Part shown: positions 22,028 through 33,371 of the stretch, piece by piece | How positions within the stretch are numbered: position 1 is the stretch's first letter | Layout: each line of letters opens with the position of its first letter | Source: Linum tenue | Lineage: Eukaryota > Streptophyta > Magnoliopsida > Malpighiales > Linaceae | Length of the DNA: 64,000 nucleotides | Assembly (NCBI GenBank): GCA_946122785.1 | Contig: CAMGYJ010000006.1 | Location: forward strand, 42,428,066 to 42,492,065 | Reading direction: 5' to 3' | Made by a program: the position numbers and the translations under genes | Notes under the pieces: generated by a model | The model's input: the letters and a program-made list of their open reading frames with translations, nothing else | Database searches by the model: none | Told to the model about the DNA's origin: nothing

Positions 22028-24333
22028 TGTAACATCCCGTTCCGGCAAAACCCATATTTCGATCGCTAGAAAGTTCGCGATTTAAAATCGAGCGTTTTGA
22101 CAGTATTTCGGCGAAAATCGGATTATCGATCGATCGGATAAGTATACGTATTAATTATATATATATAATTAGAAAAGTAAAAAGTAAAGGAAAGTTAAGC
22201 GGCGCTTACTCTTTATAATTTATATATATATACAGCAAATGCCCCCCCTCCGGTCCATTTCCATTTCCATCTCATTCCTTTCTTCCTTTTAATTGCCGAG
22301 AGCCGAGAGATACAGAGCAAGCAGAGCGCGCACAGGGACGCGAGGGAAAATTTTTCAAAGCTCAATTCTTGAGTCCTAGTGATCCAAAAATCCCGTAAGT
22401 AATGCCTAATTCATCTATACATCGTGATTTATCGATTTAGAGCTTTAAAACGAGTTTTTGGTTCAGGAATTTCTTGAATTCTCGATAAGCCAAATTAGGG
22501 TTTCGGAGTATCCAGAAGCCGGATTGAGCCCAAATTTCATATACGAGCTTCCTGTAGCGAGGTAATCAATCCTCTAGTTTTAATCCATGAATTTTGGCTA
22601 TTATTTAGGTCGGGGTCCAAATCGCTGAATTTGGCTCCGGCCAGGGTTTGATGTGTTTTTATCAAGAATTTGACCCGGAGCCAAGAACTAATATTGACGG
22701 GGATACTGCAGGGGATAATATGACAGTCTCGGATTTTAATTCGGGGTTCGTTCGTGAAATTGACGTTTTAGTACGGGAGGCTAGAACCGGTGTTTTAACG
22801 ACCAGAACTGGTGAGGGATTAGCACGGCATACCGGGTTTGTCATATCACGATAATTATATTGATACTTAGAATTGACCTAGGTGAACTAGAATGGCATGA
22901 TTAGGGGTGTATGGACTTTTCTTCTATATGATGAACCATTGATTGTTGTATGATATTATTGACTTGCCCTAGTCGATTTGGACCTTGTTTATGCTGATGA
23001 TTGTGTATATGTTGCAAATTGTGGGCTAAACTGTTAATATGCTTTATGTTGGTTCGAGAAGGTGTTTGGGTATGACTTTTCATGATTGTTGTATTTGGAT
23101 GCACACATGGGAAAATATATATTCCCTGGTGATATTAAGATGTTTAAGGAGGATGACTTGCACGAGGGTTTATCCCGAGGAAGTGCAATTATACGACTCC
23201 TGGTTATGTTGAGCCAATTGTGGCCAGGTCAAGAATATGTCCAAGTAACGAATTATGAGTAAGCAAGATGAGATATGGATCATGTATAAGATTACCAAAT
23301 AAGAGTGATTTGGTCTCATGGTCAATTACATAGTAATTAGGGCTCCCCATGCTATTACTCCGTTATGATATGTTATGTCACACCCCTGATGTGGTGTTGA
23401 CCGTTGATTCATCATGAGATATGACCACACCCAGAGTGGTGTTGAGTCCGATATGACCACACCCATAGTGGTGTCAGGTCCGATATGACTACACCGGCAG
23501 TGGTGGGTCCGATATGACCACATCCACGAGATGTTTGGTCCGTATTCCCGGGAGAGTAATTAGCATGGGAGTAGCCAGGCGCCTATAAGTAAAACATGAT
23601 AAGATGCATATGCATAAGTCAAGATGGTTGAGTCTTTTGCCTATTGGGATGTCGGATGGCTGAGGTCTGATCCTAGTGCTTGGGCTTATTTGCTAGATGT
23701 ATGGTAGGGGTATGCTCTGTTATGAACTCACGATGCTATGATTATCTCACTCAGCTATGAGCTGACCCTCTTTTATTCTTCTTCTCTGCTTATGCTATGT
23801 GTAAGCAGATCATCAGCAGCAGCAGTAGATAAGTGTTAGGTGGGAGAGGAGCTAGAGTTGAAGCCAGGATGAGGTATGGTCTTCAACTATTCTGTGCTTG
23901 GACTACTACTCGGGATTTTGGCCAGTGATCCACACCTTTTTGTAAAAATGTTTTGAGAACGTTTTTCATGTGCATACTAGCTTCTGATGTAGTGTGAGAT
24001 ATCCACAGGTGTGGAAAGTTGATGATATGTGTATATTTGTGTAATTATGTAAGTTGTGACGATTATAGCATGTATCAGTATAGTATGCAGTTGTGTAGTA
24101 TGAAACTGTGACTATGGCTAACAAAAGCCAATGCATATGGTTGTGAGTATATATGTTCGTTGATGAATTAATTTGCAGGATAAGTTGCAAGAACTGTTAG
24201 CCCATTACGCGAGTAATTCATGTCAAAATTTTATTTGTGTAAATTTTGATAATTAATGTAACACCCAAGATTAATTCCGCTGCAATTGTATGAACAATAT
24301 GATTAGGTAATACGTATAGGGTAGGGTGTTACG
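22028..24333 (+). mobile_element. Solo LTR 1 inside the Sirevirus gag
   Basis: 2306 bp from TGTAACATCC to GGGTGTTACG, with a perfect 5-bp TSD, TAATG, at 22023-22027 and 24334-24338. The ends are the inverted TGTAACA/TGTTAC type common in plant LTRs; the final CA has become CG. A TATA-like run (about 22217-22232) precedes a pyrimidine-rich, then GAGAGC-rich stretch that looks like an LTR promoter and leader. No internal coding region is present. Its size suggests a Ty3 chromovirus (Tekay/Del-like), but the lineage is a guess. Confidence 0.75.
23375..23545. repeat. ~32-bp tandem repeat with hairpin units
   Basis: About four to five degenerate copies of TCCGATATGACCACACCC-AGAGTGGTGTTGA. In each copy ACACC pairs with GGTGT. 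Confidence 0.75.
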
Positions 24334-24808
24334 TAATGAATATAAACTGAAAATAGCATAAGAATTAAGAATCCAACTAGATACTTGCAAACAAGAGAAA
24401 GAATCACTAGAGAATCACCTAAGCATTACTCAAGTCGAAACTAATCAACTAAGAGTAGAATGTTCTCAACTCAGAGAACAGCTGAAGATCGCTACAATTC
24501 GACAACACAAGACATTAACGGGGGAAAGAAATCTGAACAAAATAGCGTGTTATTATTGTCATCCAACATGACATATCATTCGTGATTGCAGAAAAAGAAC
24601 GATTTCAGAAACTAAGAAACCGAGCTCTACATGTTTTACATGTCATCAAAAAGGTAATTTCAGTAGTAATTGCTCACTGGAAAATAGAAGTAGACCCAAG
24701 AAAATCTGGGTCAAAAAGACAACGTGAATCTTGTTCTTGCAGAAATGTCTTCAAGTGAGCATGAAGACACCTAAGTGGATTATGGACAGTGGTTGCTCAC
24801 ACCACATG
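24334..24808 (+). pseudogene. Sirevirus gag-pol junction segment (broken, interrupted)
   Basis: Continues the gag tail after the solo LTR (coiled coil near 24370-24490). Two more knuckle-like motifs follow: CYYC...HIIRDC at 24549 with an internal stop, and CFTCHQKGNFSSNC at 24633. Then comes the GAG-pre-integrase motif MDSGCSHHM at 24782-24808. Athila-2 is inserted exactly after the HHM codons. Pol resumes at 37740 with TDNKLLF. Confidence 0.8.
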
Positions 24809-26227
24809 TGATAGACCGTTAATTACACATGTTTTTACCCCGTTCTTACACCATTTGAGATGTGGTTTCTCGTGTTTTAGGCTGATTTCACGGTAGGTTG
24901 TGCTTGTTTGTGATATTTCAGGTCCTAGTACGTGAATGGAGGCTTGGGAGCAAGTTTGGGGTCGATTGGACGAAGATCGGACGCGTGGCGAGGTGCTAAG
25001 GAAGCCACACGGGCACACACAAACCCCACACGGCCGTGCACGTGACCAATGTGGCCGTGTGGGATTGTGCAAGCCTTCACACGGGCACAAATAATTCCCA
25101 CACGGTCGTGTGATGGAGCAAGGTGGCCATGTGAGTTGTGCCGAGGACAAACACGTGCAGAGCAAAATTCCCACACGGCCGTGTGACCCTGGCCGTGTGG
25201 GAAGCCTGAAGTTCGACTTATTGATACGCCACGTTTTGAGTCACACAGGCAACTATGTGAGCCACACGGCCGTGTGGCCTGCCCGTGTGAGTCGGGAAAT
25301 CTTGGGTTTTCACCCAATTTCGAGCCACAAGTGAGAGAATCGGATTTTCAGAGCAAAAACAGAGCCCTAGAGAGAGAAAGTGCGAAGAACACATCCTAGA
25401 AGCTATCTTGGAGCTGGGTTTCATCAAATCGAGCTTGGAGATCGTCATAGGAGTGGAAATCATCATCCCAGAGCAGATTTTCCTGATCTTTATGAGTATG
25501 ACTACTCTGATTACTGTTTTCTTCTCTCTCTCTATGGAGTAGAACCCTTCTCTCACTTGGGTATGAAGAACCCTAGTTCCTTGTGTTAGGGATTTGATTG
25601 TAATGACTTGGGATGATTATACTGTTTGGTTTTAATCGAATGATGCATGTTTATTGAATTGATTGAAGTCTGATCAGCTTTTCTTGATTTCTGCTGCAAC
25701 CTGAGATAGATAGAATCTGATTAGGTTGTTAGAGCCTCTTCATTCGATAGTAGGAGATTTGTTATACAAGAGTTAGCCAGTTTACTGCTTTGTACTGGAA
25801 TTCAATTCCAGTAGTGGAGTTCTGTGTTCATAGCCTCAGCTTTCTATCCCGGTGAAGACTAGTCGTCTGCCGGGTAGTTAGACTGAGAGGGCTTGGTCAG
25901 CTTAAGAGATTCCAAGCTACTTTCGGATCTTCCGCAGTCTAATCAACAGTAAATCAACCCAGGGTAATTACAATTGAACCTAACTATGGAGCTAGGAGGA
26001 CTCATTCCCGAGTGACTCTTTCCTGCTTGAGAAAACCGAACCATTTCCTGCTTTCTTACTGCTTTTAGTTTAAACAACAATCACTTGACTTAGTTGGCTA
26101 GATAATAGATAATCACGGAGTAAGCAGTAGATTTAGACCCCGGGTTGATAATAGAACTTGCCTGTTACTGCATTTCCGGACTGCGATTACACTTGGTCGC
26201 AGTTTGGTGTTGTGTTTTGGCGTGTCA
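24809..26227 (+). repeat. Athila-2 5' LTR
   Basis: 1419 bp, TGATAGACCG to GGCGTGTCA. The U3 region (about 25005-25292) is packed with CACACGGCCGTGTG palindromes and half-sites. I see no clear TATA box after the array. Confidence 0.92.
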
Positions 26228-26233
26228 AGTTTT

Positions 26234-26251
26234 TGGCGCCGTTGCCGGGGA
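26234..26251 (+). promoter_or_regulatory. Athila-2 primer binding site (tRNA-Asp)
   Basis: TGGCGCCGTTGCCGGGGA, a perfect complement of the plant tRNA-Asp 3' end, six bases after the LTR. Confidence 0.92.
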
Positions 26252-26371
26252 CCCTCTAGGTTATTGGGGAAACGTGAGAATTTGTTACTCTAGCTTTTTC
26301 TTTATTGCATTTTTTCTCTTCCACCTGTGTGCCTTCACGGGTTGCTTCTGCTGATTGTGTGCAGGTAGTAC

Positions 26372-28368
26372 ATGACCCGTAGCCAGTCGGGAGATCTACT
26401 ACCATTAGACCAGGAGCTTGAACGAACCTACAGGAACTTCAAGCGGGCTCTAAAGGCGCGAATGGCTGCGGAGGAGGCGCTAGCACAGCTGCAGATCACT
26501 GACGAAGAGGAGATGGCTGATCCAGAGAACCAGGATATGATCAATCCAGAGGAGCAGACCATGGGATCCTACTTGACCGCCAGAGCCGCGGACATGAGGT
26601 CACCCATGCAACACCCTCATGTCCCAACCAACAATTTTGAGGTGAGCACCTCAGTAATCACCATGCTGCGCGGTTCAGTGGTGTTCCGTGGCAAGGAGGG
26701 TGAGTGCCCCCGATCGCATCTGAGGAGATTCCACGAGCTGATTGATGGAATCAAGATAAATGGGGTCCCAGCAGATGCCATCTAGCTGAGGTACTTCCCA
26801 TTTACTCTGGAGGGTCAGGCAAAGGAGTGGCTAGACACTCGACCTCCGGGCTCTATCACCACGTTCGCCAACCTGGCGGACAAGTTCCTCACCCGCTACC
26901 ATCCTCCATCCAAGACGGCTGACCTGCAGAAGCAAATTACCCATTTTGCTCAGGATGAGGATGAGACCATCAGGGATGCTTGGGAGAGATACACCAGTCT
27001 CTTTCTTAGGTGTCCCAATCATGGTTTCAATGATGCTTTCAAGGTGGGCACCTTCTATCACGCCCTCTCCCCAGAGGACAAGCAGCTGATTGACTCGGTT
27101 TGTGGCGGGAACATGCTGACCAAAACACCGCCACAGCTGAATCAACTCTTTGAGGAGATGGCGGAGAACGGGTACGATTGGGGAACTGCCAGGAGATTGA
27201 GACGAGCACCAGGACGGGGTGTGCATGCTGTGGGCACCCAGTCATCTGATTTGGTGCAGGTGGTATCGAAGCTAGTTTCAGCTATCGATCGCTCTGGTTT
27301 GATTGCAGGTACATGACAGCCGCAGACGATGCATTGCCAGTGGTGTGAGAGCTCCCATCACACCGTAGAGGACTGTCAGGCGATGAGGGAATCGTCTACT
27401 CCCCATGAGCAGGTGGACTTCATCAGTAATGCCAGGCGCTTCGGCCCCTACAGCAACACTTATAACGAGGGGTGGCGCCAGCATCCTAACTTTTCTTGGG
27501 CTGGGGCAAATCCCAGACCACCAGCTCCCCAGGTACCACCTGGTTTCCAGAGGCCTCCGTACCAGACCAGACAAGGGCAATTTCAGCAGCCACAGCAGCC
27601 ACTCTACCCGCCCAGACGCCAGTTCCACCTCAGTCACAGGTGCAACCATTTCAGCAGACAGGGGCAGCACCTGCAGCCCCAGTACATAGTGACCCGATGG
27701 CGGAATTGAAAGATTTGGTGGGTTCTCTGGCCACCTCCAGTGCAAATAAGTTCAATAACATTGAGCAATTCATGGAGAAAGCTTCAGGCAAATTCTTGGA
27801 GCTAGAAGCTGGCCAGAGAAACACGCAGGCTGTGCTGCGGGATATACAGTCCCAGCTTGGGAGTGTTGCCCAGGCTGTCGCTCAGAGGACTCCAGGTACC
27901 TTGCCTGGTCAGACCATCCCTCACCCGCAGGACCCGAATGCCAACTGCAGTGCCATCACAACCAGGAGTGGCAAGGTGACTGCCGATCCACCTGTTCGGG
28001 TAGAGGAGAGAGAGACCCCTGCTTCAGCACTTCCAGCTAATCAGGAAGAAATGGAGAAGGAGGTTGAGGTGCCTGCTCCTAAACCGCAACCAGTGGTGAA
28101 GGAGTATGTACCACAGCTTCCCTTTCCTACTCGGTTGCACAAGGACCGACTGGAGACTGAGTTTGCCAAATTCATGGCAATGCTGAAGCAGGTAAACATT
28201 AGCATGCCCTTCGTGGAGGCATTATCGAAGATGCCCAAGTATGCCAAGTTCATGAAGGATCTCCTCACCAACAAGAGGAAGCTTGGGGAGCTATCAACGG
28301 TGATGCTCAACGAGGAGTGTTCTGCCATCCTGCAGAACAAACTACCAGAAAGCGAAAAGACCCAGTGA
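26372..28368 (+). pseudogene. Athila-2 gag (two stops, one frameshift)
   Basis: Starts MTRSQSGDLLPLDQ. The capsid part (Retrotrans_gag type) spans about 26640-27230, with RRFHELIDGIKINGVPADAI, LADKFLTRYHPPSKTADLQK and AWERYTSLFLRCPNHGF. TAG at 26783 replaces an expected Gln. TGA lies at 27314. A CCHC knuckle CQWCESSHHTVEDC (27332-27373) follows, in the same frame. A Gln/Pro-rich linker then shifts frame near 27500-27700 into the ELEAGQRNTQAVL and LPFPTRLHKDRLETEF region leading to protease. Gag would form the virus-like particle; this copy cannot make a full protein. Confidence 0.88.
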
Positions 28369-31300
28369 GTTTCACTATCCCTTGCATGATTGGTAGTTTG
28401 CATGTAGGGAAGTCCTTGGCGGATTTAGGCGCTAGCATAAATGTCATGCCATATAAACTGTTTAAAAATCTAGGCCTAGGTGAACCCAGTGATACTAGGA
28501 TGAGCATCCAGCTTGCTGATAGATCCATTGTGCATCCTAGGGGTATAGCAGAGGACTTGATAGTCGCAGTAGGGCCATTTTCATATCCTGTTGATTTTGT
28601 GATTTTGGACATAAATGAGGATGTTGATGTGCCATTGATACTGGGTAGACCTTTTCTCGCCACCGCCAAGGCGCTTATTGATGTGAATGATGGAAAACTG
28701 ATTTTGAGAGCTGGGGGTGAACAAATCACCTTCTCTGTTTCTGATAATATGAAACACCCCCAGCTCCATGATGATCTAGATTACTGTGATGTTGTTGCTG
28801 ATTTTGAGACCGCACTCGCCATCATGAGTGCGGGTATTGATGATTTCCTTGAGCGTTGTCTTTTGCTAGGGGAACATGCATCACATGATGTGCAGCCGGA
28901 GGAGCAGCTTGCGGAGCTGGACGAGGCTGCGATCGAGGGGGCGAGAGATACCATTCGAGCCGATCCCCATCTCGCCCCGGATCGCTACATCATTGGAGGA
29001 GCCACCAGAGTTGGAGCTTAAACCTCTCCCATCTCACCTGGAGTATGCATTTCTCCGGGAGGGGAATAAGCTCCCGGTCATCATTAGCTCGGATCTGACA
29101 CCCGAGCAGAAGAGCAGGCTGGTGGCTCTGTTGCAGAAGTATGCCCGGGCCATGGCATGGAAGATCACAAACATTAGCGGCATTAGCCCATCCTTCTGCT
29201 CACACAGAATTTTGATGGAGGATGAGGTTAAGCCAGTCAGGCAGCCGTAGAGGAAATTGTATCCTAACTTGGAGGCAGTGGTCCGGGCAGAGATTGTGAA
29301 GCTCATGGATGCAGGGATCATCTTTGCTATATCTGATAGCAAGTGGGTCAGCCCCACTCAGGTAGTCCTGAAGAAAGGCGGGATGACTATGGTCCCGAAT
29401 GAGAAGAAGGAGTTGATCCCGATGCGGACCGTGACCGGCTGGAGAGTCTGCATCGATTACCGGCCCTTGAACGACGCCACCAGGAAAGATCATTTTCCCC
29501 TACCTTTCATTGATCAGATGCTGGAAAGGTTGGCTGGCCATGAGTTTTATTGCTTCCTGGATGGCATGTCTGGTTACTTCCAGATTCCTATTGCACCGGA
29601 GGATCAGGCGAAGACCACATTCACTTGCCCCTTTGGTACCTTTGCTTACCGGAGGATTCCATTTGGGCTGTGTAATGCACCAGCGACCTTCCAGAGAAGC
29701 ATGCTGGCGATCTTCGACCGACTGGTTGGAGAGATCATGGAAGTCTTCATGGATGATTTCTCGGTATATGGAGACTCCTTCACTCATTGTCTCCATAACC
29801 TGGAACTCGTTCTGAAGAGGTGCGAGGAGACTAATCTGGCACTCAGCTGGGAGAAGTGACATTTTATGGTTTGTGAGGGTATTGTGCTCGGGCACAAGAT
29901 CTCCAAGCAGGGGATTGAGGTGGATCGCGCGAAGATTGAGACGATCAGTCAGCTACCTCCTCCTGTTTCTGTGAAGGGGATTCGCAGCTTTCTGGGTCAT
30001 GCAGGCTTTTACCGGCGCTTCATCAAAGATTTCTCGAAGATTTCCCTGCCTTTGACCAAGCTGCTGGAGAAGGATGCACCATTCCAGTTCACTCCCGAGT
30101 GCACAGCTACATTTGAGACTCTGAAGGAGAAGCTTACCCATGCACCTATCATGGTGACTCCTGACTGGTCTCTTCCTTTTGAGCTGATGTGTGATGCGAG
30201 TGCCTATGCAGTCGGAGCAGTTCTGGGTCAGAGACGCGAGAAGCACTTCCAGCCTATCTACTATGCGTCCAAGACCTTGAACGATGCACATGAGAACTAC
30301 ACCACCACTGAGAAGGAGCTCCTCGCCGTGGTGTATGCGTTTGATAAGTTCCGACCCTATCTGGTGCTCTCCCATGTGGTGGTCTACACTGACCACTCGG
30401 CGATTCGCTACCTGATGAGCAAGACTGATGCAAAGCCTAGGCTCATCCGCTGGATCCTACTGCTGCAGGAATTTGATATCTAGATCCGGGACAAGAAGGG
30501 TGCCGAGAATGTTGCTGCAGATCATCTTTCCCGGTTGGAAGCCCCTCCGGTGGACAACTTCGAGGAAGAGATCGATGATTCCTTTCTGGGTGATCGATTG
30601 CTGGCGATGACCCTGGTGGACAGCGTGCCCCCTTGGTATTCTGACTTTGCCAATTATCTGGTGGGCATACCCAAGGGGATGGCTACTCATGCAAAGCGCA
30701 AGTTCTTCTCCGATCTGAAGCACTAATTCTGGGAGGATCCTTACCTCTTCAGAATCAGAGCAGATGGCGTGATCCGGCGCTGTGTCATGGAGCATGAGAT
30801 GGGAGACATCCTGTCTCAATGCCACGAGGGACCTACTGGAGGTCACCATGGAGGAAACCGCACGGCGCGGAAGGTGCTACAGTCGGGCTTCTATTGGCCC
30901 TCGCTCTTCAAGGATGCAGACACCTTCGCACGACAGTGCGACCGCTGCCAAAGGTCAGGTAACATTTCTTCCCGGGATGAGATGCCCCAACATATCTCTG
31001 TTATTTGTGAAATTTTTGATGTTTGGGGTATCGATTTCATGGGCCCATTCCCTCCATCTTTTGGCAATCTGTACATATTGGTTGCAGTGGACTACGTCTC
31101 AAGGTGGGCAGAAGCTCAAGCCATGCCCACCAATGATGCAAGACGGGTCTGCTCATTTCTGAAGCAGCTGTTCTCCCAGTTCGGGACACCTCGCGCCATT
31201 ATTAGTGATAGAGGAACCCATTTTCAAGGGCAATTCACTAAACTCCTCTCTCGCTATGGCGTTAAGCATCAGGTGTCTGTGGCCTACCATCCCCAGTCAA

Positions 31301-31905
31301 ATGGGCAGGCCGAGCTGATGAACCAGGAGCTAAAACGAATAATTGAAAAGACGGTGGATCAGTCCCGCAAGGATTGGTCCACAAAGCTCGATGATGCTCT
31401 CTGGGCGTATAGGACTGCCTATAAAAATCCGATTGGCACTTCTCCCTATAGGCTTGTCTATGGGAAGGCGTGCCATTTGCCGGTAGAGCTAGAGCACAAG
31501 GCCTTCTGGGCCATTAAGCTGCTAAATCTGGATTTGAGTGTTGCAGGTAGAGAATGTAAGTTGCAGCTGCTGGAGTTGGAGGAGTGGCGTTACCACGCCT
31601 ACGAGAACACCGTGCTCTACAAAGAGCGCACCAAGCGTCTCCACGACGCGAGGTTGAGGGTCCCGAAGGAGTTTCAGGTAGGTGATCGTGTTCTGCTCTT
31701 CAATGCACGCCTGAAACTCTTTCCGGGCAAGCTCCGTTCGAGGTGGTCGGGACCCTTCACGGTCACCCAAGTTTTCCCGCACGGTGCGGTGGAGATCAGC
31801 AATGCTCAAACCGAGCCTTTCAAGGTGAATGGCCACCTCCTAAAGTTGTATTTGGGAGGTGTTGTCGAGCGCGCAGAGCTGTTGATCAAGCTCGAGGACC
31901 CTTAG
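28317..31905 (+). pseudogene. Athila-2 pol (protease, RT, RNase H, integrase)
   Basis: Protease with DLGAS (about 28424), then a frameshift near 28950. One frame then runs to 31905, broken only by stops at 29248, 29857, 30481 and 30724. RT has the FLDGMSGYFQIPI block and the catalytic FMDDF (about 29746). RNase H has [25 protein letters not shown] and YTDHSAI. Integrase has the HHCC finger ([13 protein letters not shown] ... CDRCQRSG), the Asp-Asp-Glu residues ([28 protein letters not shown]) and a C-terminal GPF/Y motif (RWSGPFTV). All catalytic residues are still readable, so inactivation is by stops and one frameshift. Confidence 0.92.
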
Positions 31906-31948
31906 TTCCTCTACTGGCGTCCAGCTAAAAGAAGGTAAAGAAGCGCTT

Positions 31949-31966
31949 GTGGGGAGGCAACCCCAC
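31949..31966 (+). ncRNA. Hairpin after pol, Athila-2
   Basis: GTGGGG-AGGCAA-CCCCAC, 43 bp after the pol stop, in the context AAGCGCTT...CGAGGTTTGCA. Athila-3 has the same context at 52779-52796 with a different but still paired stem. It is a predicted RNA element of unknown role, not a demonstrated ncRNA. Confidence 0.55.
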
Positions 31967-32087
31967 CGAGGTTTGCATTTTCTTACTTTTTTCCATTTGT
32001 TTTTGTGTTCTTTGTGTCTTGAGATGTTGGTCCAGAGTCGAATGTCGTTTTTGAGTGAAAACAGGTTGAATTCGGGGCTCCAGCAGC

Positions 32088-32520
32088 TCACACGGCCGTG
32101 TGGATTTTATCCCCTGGCCGTGTGAGCTCTCGGCAAATTCCACACGGCCAAAAGTGCAACTGGCACGGCCGTGTGGCTTGGCCTGGCCTGGCCTTGTGGC
32201 CGACACGGGCAACTCATATGCTCGCACGGCCGTGTGGATTTGATCCCTTGGCCGTGTGAGCTCTCGGCAAATTCCACACGGCCAAATGTGCAACTGGCAC
32301 GGCCGTGTGGCTTGGCCTGGCCTGGCCTTGTGGCCGACACGGGCAACTCATATGCTCGCACGGCCGTGTGGATTTGATCCCTTGGCCGTGTGAGCTCTCG
32401 GCAAATTCCACACGGCCAAATGTGCAACTGGCACGGCCGTGTGGAATTCTCGGCCTGGCCGTGTCGGCCAACACGGGCAAAAGTGCACCTCACACGGTCG
32501 TGTCAGCCTGGCCGTGTGGC
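32088..32520. repeat. 134-bp tandem array of CACGGCCGTG palindromes
   Basis: Nearly three copies with a period of 134 bp (CACGGCCGTG at 32091, 32225 and 32359). Each contains several CACACGG/CCGTGTG half-sites and full palindromes. Open frames across it translate to TRPC- and HGRV-type repeats on both strands; these are by-products of the repeat, not genes. Confidence 0.9.
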
Positions 32521-32532
32521 CGAGCCACAGCC

Positions 32533-32540
32533 TATAAATT
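32533..32540 (+). promoter_or_regulatory. Candidate internal promoter (TATA) for the third ORF
   Basis: TATAAATT, about 15 bp after the last CCGTGTG motif of the array. The order of array then TATA is like that in the Athila-3 LTR (TATATAA at 55218). A leader-like, CA-rich stretch follows. That it starts transcription is an inference. Confidence 0.4.
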
Positions 32541-32873
32541 CGGCCGACACGGCCGAGTGGTCAGAAATTTCAAAATCCTCGCCGGAATCCTCTGAAACTC
32601 GCCGGAAAACCACGACAAACCAACCCCTTTTCGATTTTTTCGGCCATTTCTTGTCATTTTTTCACCAAACCAACAACAAACCCATCCTTCCCACACCATA
32701 AGCGGCCTATCCCTCTATTTTGAGGAGATTTGGCCGACGTTTTTGTCGCCGGAGGCGATTTCCGGCGAGACTCCGGCGAGACTCTGACGACCACTTCCGG
32801 GCAGATTTTCGCACTTTCGTCAAGTGCATTTCATTCATCTCATCAATCCCTACACTCCTACTTGAGTCTCCAG

Positions 32874-33367
32874 GTTTGATTTCGCCATTTACCTTATGAA
32901 TTAAGGAGAATTGGATATTAGGGTGTATGTTTAGAGAATCCATTTGGAATGAGTGAATTGAATGAAATTGAATGTGGGGAATGCTTGGATAATGTATGAT
33001 TGATGTTAGGGCATATTTACAATGTTGATTTGAGGCCTTGTGTGCTATGAATGTGCTAATTTCATGCTTAACTTAATAGTGCACACAAGGTGTTCGATGA
33101 AATGCCTGTTTTCGTACCATTTTGTGGGAGTCCGTTGGGACCCTTGATGATGTGCTTTGAGGGTGTATTTGTTATGAATGTGAACCTTGAGTTGCCTACT
33201 TGTTCATGGATGTGCACCCCCACTCAGATTAGGCTTGATTTATCGAGTTTTTGACTCCCGAACCATGGATGAAACCATGGTTAGGCTGTTTTCTGTTCTT
33301 AAGTGTGGGGGTGTGATTAACATTTTTCCTGGCTCTCTTGGTTCCACTTTGGGCTGTTCTTTTGCAG
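32874..33367 (+). other. Candidate leader intron of the third ORF
   Basis: A donor CTCCAG/GTTTGA at 32874 and a T-rich acceptor TTCTTTTGCAG/GACG at 33367 enclose 494 bp of T-rich, non-coding DNA. The ATG of the third ORF (33372) lies four bases after the acceptor. This would give a spliced subgenomic mRNA. Confidence 0.45.
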
Positions 33368-33371
33368 GACG

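Noticed and set aside
26145..26354. Small Cys-rich protein across the Athila-2 LTR end
   Set aside because: It spans the LTR end and PBS, which are non-coding by function.
32088..32520. CRISPR-like array
   Set aside because: Repeats are 134 bp, palindromic throughout and without unique spacers, in a plant retrotransposon; this is not a CRISPR.
32107..32595. Overlapping ORFs on both strands with TRPC/HGRV repeats
   Set aside because: They are translations of the CACACGGCCGTGTG array in several frames; the same pseudo-proteins appear wherever the palindrome occurs, such as 24797-25334 and 36704-36955.
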